From Gammaproteobacteria bacterium (GTDB lineage: Bacteria; Pseudomonadota; Gammaproteobacteria; Pseudomonadales; Porticoccaceae): a stretch of DNA of 9,963 bases. Below are positions 1-7,000 of this stretch, piece after piece. The DNA is taken from positions 1 to 9,963 of the forward strand of contig QNFO01000023.1 in the NCBI GenBank assembly GCA_003646355.1, given 5' to 3'. A program made the position numbers and the translations under genes. The stretch's first letter is position 1, and each line of letters opens with the position of its first letter. The notes under the pieces are model-generated. The model was not told the DNA's origin, made no database searches, and was given only the letters and a program-made list of their open reading frames with translations.

Positions 1-1229
1 ATCACCAGAAAACCTAGCACCAGCGAGACGGCCAGACCAATGGTCATCATCCAGCCGAAATCAATCACCGGGCGAATGCCGCTGACCACCAATGAGGCAA
101 AGGCCACGATGGTGGTCAGTACCGTATAAATACAGGGCCGCGCCATAAAATTGACCATATCGCGCACCAGCTCCAACTGGCTGGCTTCAGGGTTTTCATG
201 GTGTAGTTCGCGATAGCGCACGATGAGGTGAATGGTCAGCGCCATGGTTAACACTAGCAGCAAGGCAACAAAGTTTGATGAAATAACGGTTAGGCGCCAG
301 TCAATCCAGCTCAGCCAGCCGAGCATCATCACTATGGCAAAGCCACAGGTGGCCAGAGGCAACATCACCCAACGTATTTGACGAAAAATTATGGCCAGAG
401 TAATGACGATAAACAGGGTAATGCCGGCACCGAAGACTTCGAGATCACTGCGAATAAAATCCACCATATCGGCGGTTATCATGCTCGGCCCGCCGAGAAA
501 GATTTGTGCGCGATCACGATAATTATCCATCAGAGCGCGTACTGCTTTTACCCGCGCTTTTTCAACCACCGCCCGTTCCGTGCGGTAATCAAGAAACGCC
601 TTGCTAACTGTTGCTAACTGGACTGTTTCCTCTGCGCTTAAGCCCTCTGTTTTACGCTTAAGGCGTAGAGCATCACGACCGCGCACCAGATCAATATAGC
701 GCTGATCTACTTTAATGGAGGCTAGCAGGGCTGTTGTCTGCCCCTCGGGGCCAAGGATCAATTTGCGAAACACGGGGCTATTGAGAAACTCCTGTTTCGC
801 CATCTCGCGATCAACACCTCGAGTCAACAAGGTGCGCGGGGTTTCGTGTAATTGGCTAACGGGGACTTTCGGGCTGTACAACAGGGGCACGTTGATCATC
901 GACAGTACGTTGACCACATCCTCAACTTGCTTGAGGTCCTCCGTTATCGCGGTGAGAGTGGCCAGGCTTTTATCGGAAAACAAATCGTCGCCTGCCAGCG
1001 GGCTATAGGTCACCACCAAAAAATCGCCGCTGCCATAACGCTCATTAATTTCGCGAAAATAGTCGAGGTCGTTGTCGTTTTCCAGCGTCAGGGAATCGGC
1101 AGAGGCGTCTAACTTGAAATTGGGCAGGCCTAGAGCCAATGCCACCGTAACGAGCAATACCAGTAACAGCACCGACTTTGGGTGCAGTAATACAATGCGC
1201 TCGTAGGCGTGAAGTAGGCGTTCAGACAT
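1..1229 (-). CDS. RND/MMPL-superfamily exporter, N-terminal half (partial)
   Basis: The minus strand is open from an ATG at 1229-1227 to the left edge: 409 codons with no stop, so the C-terminus is missing. An AGGGAAAG ribosome-binding site precedes the ATG. Helix 1 is at about residues 18-35 (LLLVLLVTVALALGLP). A soluble loop of about 230 residues follows (36-264), ending in LGGPSMITADM (245-255), a phrase typical of MMPL/COG1033-type predicted exporters. Helices follow at about 268-283, 287-307, 316-337, 366-384 and 391 onward. This matches the first half of a two-fold RND protein: one helix, a periplasmic porter domain, then a five-helix bundle. Family members export lipids or other hydrophobic compounds across the inner membrane using the proton gradient. 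The substrate cannot be read here. The family call is firm; a specific function is not. Confidence 0.88.
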   Translation of the reverse strand, partial: MSERLLHAYERIVLLHPKSVLLLVLLVTVALALGLPNFKLDASADSLTLENDNDLDYFREINERYGSGDFLVVTYSPLAGDDLFSDKSLATLTAITEDLKQVEDVVNVLSMINVPLLYSPKVPVSQLHETPRTLLTRGVDREMAKQEFLNSPVFRKLILGPEGQTTALLASIKVDQRYIDLVRGRDALRLKRKTEGLSAEETVQLATVSKAFLDYRTERAVVEKARVKAVRALMDNYRDRAQIFLGGPSMITADMVDFIRSDLEVFGAGITLFIVITLAIIFRQIRWVMLPLATCGFAIVMMLGWLSWIDWRLTVISSNFVALLLVLTMALTIHLIVRYRELHHENPEASQLELVRDMVNFMARPCIYTVLTTIVAFASLVVSGIRPVIDFGWMMTIGLAVSLVLGFLV

Positions 1230-1415
1230 GTCTTTCCCTTATTTTACTCGCAGCCGACAGGATCGACCCATTACATAAAAGCCGCCATTATGCCTGTGCT
1301 ACCAACAAACTGCCTTCTTCTACACCACAAGCCACTAGCCGGCTTAAACAGCCATTCCCTTTTCATCGCACTCGGGTACAGTAACAAGCCTTGGTTAACT
1401 GTTAAGAGCCCACCA
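1230..1415. promoter_or_regulatory. Divergent intergenic region between exporter and hydroxyacid dehydrogenase
   Basis: These 186 bases separate two divergently transcribed genes and must hold both promoters. I find no convincing -35/-10 pair for either gene. A perfect inverted repeat, TTAAC-T-GTTAA, lies at 1395-1405, only 10 bases before the ATG at 1416. It could be an operator or chance. The reading frame of the dehydrogenase stays open upstream to an ATG at 1290, but the 42 extra residues do not resemble the family, so I treat the stretch as non-coding. Confidence 0.4.
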
Positions 1416-2378
1416 ATGGAAACCTTGAAGGGCGTCATTCTCGATCGCGACTCACTGCATCCCGACGATCTCGATTTGCGGCCACTACTGGATATCCCTG
1501 CCGTCACCTGGCACAGCTACGCCAATACCACGCCCGACCAAACGGCGGAACGTATTGCCCATGCCGATATTGTGCTCACCAACAAGGTGGTACTTGGCAC
1601 GGCCGAAATTAGCGCCGCCGCCCAATTAAAATACATCGGCGTACTGGCCACCGGCACTAATATTGTCGATCACTCCGCAGCCCAACGACGGCACATCACG
1701 GTCAATAATTGTGCGGCCTACGGCACGGCGTCGGTGGTGCAACACACCTGGGCACTCATCCTCTCACTCTGCACCCATCTACAGGCCTACCAACAAGCAG
1801 CCCAAAAAGATTGGAACAGCAGCCTCTTTTTCTCTGTGCTAGATTATCCCATCACCGAATTGGCGGGCAAAACTCTGGGCATTATTGGCTATGGCGAACT
1901 CGGTCGCGGTGTTGCCGCTATTGGCCGCGCCTTCGGCATGAAAATCATCAGCGCAACAATACCGGGTTGGCAGTCATCAACTGACAGCGAGATACCCCGC
2001 CTGGCTCTGCCTCAATTTTTAGCCACTGCCGATGTTGTCAGTATTCACTGCCCCTTGAGCGAACAAACCCGCAACCTGATCGATACCGACGCATTAGCAC
2101 AAATGAAGACCAGTGCCCTGCTCATCAACTGTGCCAGAGGTGGCATCGTCAACGAGCAAGCTCTGGCCCAGGCTTTAAAACAAGGCCTTATCGCCGGTGC
2201 TGGCGTTGATGTGCTGACGCGCGAGCCACCTATTGACGGTAATGTCTTACTTGAACCCGGTATTCCCAATCTGATAGTCACCCCCCATTGCGCCTGGGGT
2301 TCTCGGGAAGCCCGCCAACGGCTGGTCAATCAGGCGGGAGAAAAACTTCGCATATTTATTGACAGTGTCCATCGATAA
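1416..2378 (+). CDS. D-2-hydroxyacid dehydrogenase, glycerate dehydrogenase/hydroxypyruvate reductase type
   Basis: This 320-residue protein would reduce a 2-keto acid such as hydroxypyruvate or glyoxylate to the D-hydroxy acid with NAD(P)H in the cytosol. The Rossmann glycine motif GYGELG is at residues 158-163. The family's catalytic triad is present: Arg241 in CARGGIVNE, Glu270 in VLTREPP and His291 in TPHCAWGSREAR. The N-terminal VILDRDSLHPDDLDL and the block AYGTASVVQH (101-110) fit the HprA-like subgroup. I chose the ATG at 1416 because it gives the usual family length and starts just before the first conserved strand; an in-frame ATG at 1290 would add 42 residues with no family character. 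The ribosome-binding site (AAGAG) is weak. After the second beta strand the sequence is ATIPG, without the acidic residue that normally selects NAD, so cofactor preference is open. No clear terminator follows. Glycerate dehydrogenase (hprA) is the closest name, but substrate is inferred only. Confidence 0.9.
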   Translation: METLKGVILDRDSLHPDDLDLRPLLDIPAVTWHSYANTTPDQTAERIAHADIVLTNKVVLGTAEISAAAQLKYIGVLATGTNIVDHSAAQRRHITVNNCAAYGTASVVQHTWALILSLCTHLQAYQQAAQKDWNSSLFFSVLDYPITELAGKTLGIIGYGELGRGVAAIGRAFGMKIISATIPGWQSSTDSEIPRLALPQFLATADVVSIHCPLSEQTRNLIDTDALAQMKTSALLINCARGGIVNEQALAQALKQGLIAGAGVDVLTREPPIDGNVLLEPGIPNLIVTPHCAWGSREARQRLVNQAGEKLRIFIDSVHR

Positions 2379-2541
2379 ACCCAATAAAAATAAAGCCCCA
2401 TAAAATTTGCGACAAGCCACTAAGAAATGAAGCCTCGCCCTGTATTCACCTGAGCGATTTTGTAACCATACGGGCAAGATCAATATTGATATTCAGATAG
2501 GGGTATTTACTCCCCGACCCAAATTTAAAGGAAAGAACAGA
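2379..2541. promoter_or_regulatory. Intergenic region upstream of HDOD gene, with a 12-base palindrome
   Basis: This 163-base gap contains no credible gene and no clear terminator for the upstream dehydrogenase. It presumably carries the HDOD promoter, but I cannot pick a convincing -35/-10 pair. A perfect 12-base palindrome, ATCAATATTGAT, is at 2479-2490, 51 bases before the HDOD start. GGGG and CCCC runs eight bases apart follow at about 2500-2515. The ribosome-binding site AAAGGAAAG lies just before the ATG at 2542. Confidence 0.4.
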
Positions 2542-3441
2542 ATGACTGATTCCAACGCGATTGGTTTTGAATTTATTCAAACACTGAGCGATGAGTTATC
2601 CAAAGGCCAGGTGAAACTGCCCGCCTTTCCTGAAGTCGCCCTACGGATCAAAAGCGCCCTCGAAGACCCGGATATGTCGACCCAGCAAATTGCCAAGCTG
2701 GTGGTTTCCGACCCGGTTTTCTCCGCCCGTTTATTGAAGGTTGCCAACTCTGCAGCCTTAAACACCAGTGGTAAGCAAATCAAGGAAATTCCTGCTGCAA
2801 TCACCCGCATGGGTTTCAAAATGGCCCACAGTATCGCGGTGTCCATCGCCATGGACCAGGTGATGAATGAGCCTTCCAGCACCCTGGCATCCGAATTCCA
2901 GAAGCTTTGGCAACACAGCGTTACCGTCGCCGCCCTTTGCTATGTCATCACAAAAAAGCAGTCACGGCATCCCAGCGTCCGCCAAAGTAAAATCAACCCT
3001 GATGAAGCCATGCTTGCCGGCTTGATGCACGATATTGGTAAGACCTACATCCTCTCACGTGCCGAAAGCCACCCTGCCTTGATCGCCGATCCTGAGGCAC
3101 TCGAACAGGTTATGTTCGACTGGCATACTGGCATTGGTAGCGCCATCATTGAAAACTGGGAGTTTGACGAAGCGATGATCAACGTCGCCGATGAACACGA
3201 GTTACTCGACCGCGAAACCTTCATGCCCGGACATGCCACAGATCTCACCGATATCGTTCTGGTTGCAAACCTTATGGCCCACCTTATTGAGGAAGGGGCT
3301 GAAAGCGACAACGAAAAACACCTCGAGGAGTGGGCAGAAATTCCCGCTTTTTCTCGCCTCGGTCTGGATGCTGAGACTATTAGCGAGATCAATGTAAGCT
3401 CTCGAGAAGAAGTTGATTCCATTATTTCAGCCCTCGGTTAA
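2542..3441 (+). CDS. HDOD-domain signalling protein
   Basis: A 299-residue cytosolic protein made of one HDOD domain (about residues 20-250) and a short acidic C-terminal tail. Family hallmarks are LPAFPEVALRI (26-36), the VSDPVFSARLLKVANSA block (55-71), AAITRMGF (85-92) and LMHDIGK (161-167). HDOD domains are related to HD phosphohydrolases but usually do not hydrolyse nucleotides; they act in signalling, motility, stress or cyclic-nucleotide networks. Here the HD pair (His163, Asp164) is kept, along with His125, His195 and His218. The late helix reads VLVANLMAH, with Asn243 where HD enzymes often have the last metal-binding Asp, so catalysis is doubtful. There is no attached GGDEF, EAL or receiver domain, so partners are unknown. 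The start is supported by a strong AAAGGAAAG site seven bases upstream. The gene appears monocistronic: its downstream neighbour points the other way. Confidence 0.9.
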   Translation: MTDSNAIGFEFIQTLSDELSKGQVKLPAFPEVALRIKSALEDPDMSTQQIAKLVVSDPVFSARLLKVANSAALNTSGKQIKEIPAAITRMGFKMAHSIAVSIAMDQVMNEPSSTLASEFQKLWQHSVTVAALCYVITKKQSRHPSVRQSKINPDEAMLAGLMHDIGKTYILSRAESHPALIADPEALEQVMFDWHTGIGSAIIENWEFDEAMINVADEHELLDRETFMPGHATDLTDIVLVANLMAHLIEEGAESDNEKHLEEWAEIPAFSRLGLDAETISEINVSSREEVDSIISALG

Positions 3442-3466
3442 AGGTAGAGGCCAGCCCAGTATTAGC

Positions 3467-3503
3467 CAGGGTCGCTCTTTAACACGCCGTTAAAACGACC
3501 CTG
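3467..3503. terminator. Hairpin between convergent genes, possible bidirectional terminator
   Basis: The arms CAGGGTCG (3467-3474) and CGACCCTG (3496-3503) pair perfectly over 8 bp. Inside them TTTAAC (3478-3483) and GTTAAA (3489-3494) pair over 6 more, leaving a five-base loop and a small asymmetric internal bulge (CTC opposite A). The hairpin sits 25 bases after the HDOD stop and 12 bases past the end of the MOSC gene, where a shared terminator is expected. No uridine tract follows on either strand, so it is not a textbook intrinsic terminator. It may instead act as a 3' end stabiliser. Confidence 0.55.
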
Positions 3504-3515
3504 AGCGTCAAGTCA

Positions 3516-3986
3516 TCACCGGGACGAGACTTCCAAAATCTTATCCCCAACTCTAATCACCCCAGCCTCGACAATATCAGCCCTTAAACCACCCCTGCCG
3601 GCAAGTGCCGCCATAACACCGGGGCGGGTTAATTTATCCAGATGAGAGCAGGGATCGCAAAGCCGCACACCGTATAAAACCACCTCCCCCAGTTCAAAGT
3701 ACTGCCCTACTAGATGATTCAAGCGAACACCGCGAGTGACTATATTGCGCCGCGCCTGCGCTGCGCTGATAGCACAATTTGCAGGCAAAGAGGCCAGCAC
3801 TTCGGCCTCAATTAGCGTCACATCCCGGCCCCGGCCGGGCCAGTGGGAAAAGCTGCCCCTGTTATGAAAATAACGATCGCCCTCCAGGCCTCGGTTAGCC
3901 ACGGCAGCGACCTCTGTCAGACTCACCATATCTCCGGTGGCTCTTTCGGTAATCAACAAGCTCTCTACAATAGCGTCAAGTGTCAC
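3516..3986 (-). CDS. MOSC-domain protein
   Basis: A 156-residue protein consisting almost entirely of a MOSC domain (MoCo sulfurase C-terminal fold). Characteristic segments are ANRGLEGDRYF, RRNIVTRGVRLNHLVG, VRLCDPCSHLDKLT and GRGGLRADIVEAGVIRVGD. Cysteines 110 and 113 of LCDPC are in the position typical of this family, where a conserved Cys is thought to bind sulfur or the molybdenum cofactor. Stand-alone MOSC proteins are linked to molybdopterin-dependent reactions or metal-sulfur transfer; the substrate here is unknown. The start is uncertain. I prefer GTG at 3986 because GAACGAGG lies about eight bases upstream and the fold begins there. In-frame ATGs at 4061 and 4109 would add 25 or 41 residues without family character, and the second would overlap the divergent gene. 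No other molybdenum-related gene is visible. Confidence 0.85.
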   Translation of the reverse strand: MTLDAIVESLLITERATGDMVSLTEVAAVANRGLEGDRYFHNRGSFSHWPGRGRDVTLIEAEVLASLPANCAISAAQARRNIVTRGVRLNHLVGQYFELGEVVLYGVRLCDPCSHLDKLTRPGVMAALAGRGGLRADIVEAGVIRVGDKILEVSSR

Positions 3987-4049
3987 AGTCGAGACCTCGT
4001 TCAAAAAAGCGGCATGGTTTCTTACAAAGCACCTGACATAATCTCCTGT

Positions 4050-4058
4050 TGTTATACT
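4050..4058 (+). promoter_or_regulatory. Extended -10 promoter for the large envelope-protein gene
   Basis: TGTTATACT contains a -10 hexamer TATACT (4053-4058) immediately preceded by TGT, an extended -10 element, which can work without a good -35 box; none is evident here. Transcription would start near 4065, giving a leader of about 22 bases. A ribosome-binding site AAGGAT (4075-4080) is correctly spaced before the ATG at 4087. On the opposite strand TATAAC (plus 4051-4056) overlaps the same bases and could serve the divergent MOSC gene. This is prediction by pattern only. Confidence 0.5.
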
Positions 4059-4086
4059 CATTCGAAAAATCGACAAGGATGCCACG

Positions 4087-7000
4087 ATGCCTGCTCGTCT
4101 GCTCACCACCTTGCTACTCCTTTTTACAGCCGCTATTGGCCATGCAGCCAGCCCAGAAAAGCTGCCAGCACCGCCCGTGCTAGCGGAGTGGGAAGCCTGG
4201 GTATTACGCGATCAGGTGCAACACCCCTGCCCAAGAATAGCCCAGCAAGCCGAACAGCGGCGCTGTGTCTGGCCCGGTCAACTGGCAATTAATATACACC
4301 CGCTGGGTGGTGATTTTTCACAAGGCCTCCAAGTCATCGCCGCTAGCTGGGTAATGCTGCCCGGTGATAACAAACACTGGCCACAGTCTGTCACCGTCAA
4401 TAATAAAACGGCGGCTGTACTCGAGGTCAAGGGCAAACCGGCGCTACACCTAACAGCCGGTAACTACACCATTAAAGGGCAATGGCACTGGCAGAAAGCA
4501 CCGCAATACCTCAAAGTGCCGACAGATACCGCACTGATCAAACTCAGCAACAAGGGCAAAACGGCGAAGGCCAATGTCGACCTGCAGGGACGTTTGTGGC
4601 TGCGCAGCCAGAGCACGGAGACACAGCAAAAGAACCTCGACAACACCCTTAAACTTGCCGTCTTTCGCTCACTCAACGATGCTATTCCCATGAAACTCGA
4701 AACCGAGCTGCGCCTCAGCGTTGCCGGTAAACCCCGAGAAATTACCCTCGGCCAGTTCCTGCCCGACAATGCCGAGGCCCTGTATTTCGAGTCAGCCCTG
4801 CCCGCTCGTATCGAGCCCGATGGCCGCCTTAAAATACAGGCCCGCGCCGGCCAATGGGTGATTCGACTACGCGCCCGCTATCTCGACCAACCCAGCCAGT
4901 TCACCATGCAGAGCATGGATAAAGCGTGGCCGACACAAGAGATATGGAGCTTCCGCGCTGCCCCCCACCTGCGCGGTGTTAAACCCGTAGGGCTACCGGC
5001 CATCGATCCCTCGCAGATCGACATTCCCCCGCGCTTTGCCAAGCTGCCGACCTTTCTGATGACACCCGATGCCGCTCTTGAGCTGCAGGAGCAATACCGG
5101 GGTGACGCCACCCCCGCCGCCAATCGACTCAATTTGCAGCGTACCCTGTGGCTCGATTTCGATGGCACTGGTGCCACCAGCAAAGACAGTATTCGCGGCA
5201 CCATGACCCACGGCTGGCGCTTGCATGCCTCAGAAGATTTGCAACTGGGCCGGATTGTCGCCAATGGCACGCCCCAACTGGTGACGCAAATGGCGGGCGA
5301 GACGGGGGCGGGCATTGAGATTCGCCAGTCTCAGGTCGATGTTGAAGCTATTAACCGCATCGACTCACTGGCCGCTATCTCTGCCAATGGCTGGCTCCAC
5401 GACTTCGATAATGTCGAAGTCACCTTGCAACTCCCCCCCGGCTGGCAACTGTGGCACGCCGGTGGCCCCGACAGCGTTTCTCAGTCCTGGTTATCGCGTT
5501 GGGATCTGTGGGATTTGTTTATCTGCCTGTTAATTGTGGTCGCGCTATTGCGCACACTGAGCTGGCGCTGGGCATTGATCGGCGCAGCGACACTGGCCCT
5601 GACCTATCACGAAGCCAATTCACCGCTAGTAAGCTGGGTGATTCTTGTTGCCGCCCTGCCGCTGTTGAAGGTACTACCCAGTGGCAAATTCAAACAGCTA
5701 ACCACCAGCTTTGCCTACCTGGCGCTCAGCGGCTTGCTGATTATTATCCTCGCCTTTTCGGTGCAACAAATTCGCCGGGGCCTCTACCCACAGCTGGAGC
5801 AAAATCGCGCCATTAACGCCGCCCACTATAGCTATTCGCAAGCACCGGCAAGCCTCGCCAAAAGCCGAGCGAAAAAGGAGTTAGAAGTGGGTGCCACACG
5901 AATGATGGATTCGGCTGCTTCGCCCGTGCTTGAAGAAAAAGCCGCGCGCAAACGCTACCGCCCCAGTGACAATGTGCAAACCGGGCCGAGCGAACCCGAC
6001 TGGCAATGGCAAGAAGTCGACCTGCGCTGGAGCGGCCCGGTGAAGGTTGGCGAACCCTTAAAGCTCTATCTGTCGCCACCACTGCTCACTCGTCTTCTCA
6101 AGTTTGTGCAGGTGGCTCTGGTTGCCCTGCTATTTTACGGGCTGGCCGGGCCGCTACTGCGCGAGCACCGCTTATTTGGCCGCAAAGATGAAACAACTCT
6201 GCCACCGGGTATTACTTCGTGCCTGCTGCCAGCACTGTTATTACTTACCGGACTGGGACTGCACACACCCCAGGTTCAAGCCCAAGAGCCTGTTCAAAGC
6301 CCTATCCAAAGCCACAGCTTCCCCTCAGAAAAATTGCTTGGGGAGCTGAAAGCAGAACTGCTTAAAGCGCCCCGCTGTGCTCCTCAATGTGCGGCTCTGC
6401 AAAACGTTGAAATCAGCATCGATCAACAACAAGTACGCCTGCAATTTACAGCTAGCGCTGGCAGCCCGATCGCCTTCCCTCTGCCGCTGGACAAAAGTTG
6501 GCAGGCACAAGGTATTCATGTCGACGATAAACCAGCAACACTGGCGCAAGACAAAGGCAAGCTCTGGGTGCAACTGGATGCAGGTGTTCACACGGTGGTA
6601 CTCACCGGGCTGGCCCACGGCGACAACATCAGTATTCCCTTCGCCCTGCCGCCCCATGACACCCGCGTAACTGCACCGGGCTGGCGGGTTCACGGTTTAA
6701 ATAAAGGCCGTATCAGTGGCGGTAGTGTGCAGCTCGAAAAAGAGCAAAAGCAGATTGTTGCAGACACTCTGCTGCCAGCACCCATCAAGCCCTTTGTGCA
6801 GGTCGAGCGCCAGCTTAATGCCGATATTGACTGGGAGCTGCTCACTACCGTGCGCCGCATTGCCCCCCAAAACGGCAGTATTAATTTACGCATACCGCTA
6901 CTGCCCGGCGAGTCTGTGGTGAGCCAGAATATGCTGATCGAAGACCATCACGTCGTGGTATCGCTCAAGCCCAAACAGCGGCAGATACAGTGGCGTTCGG

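Noticed and set aside
600..620. 10-base tandem repeat TTGCTAACTG twice, suspected slippage or frameshift in the exporter gene
   Set aside because: The minus-strand frame is open and family-like on both sides. A recent 10-base duplication would have shifted the frame, so it is coincidental coding sequence.
378..1112. Several plus-strand open frames (about 79-97 residues) within the exporter gene
   Set aside because: They lie opposite a continuous, clearly protein-like minus-strand frame with membrane helices and have no recognisable features.
1290..1415. Upstream in-frame extension of the hydroxyacid dehydrogenase by 42 residues
   Set aside because: The added residues have no family character and the ATG at 1416 gives the normal N-terminus and length.
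2500..2515. GGGG and CCCC eight bases apart as a possible regulatory hairpin
   Set aside because: Only four base pairs can form and the inner bases do not pair.
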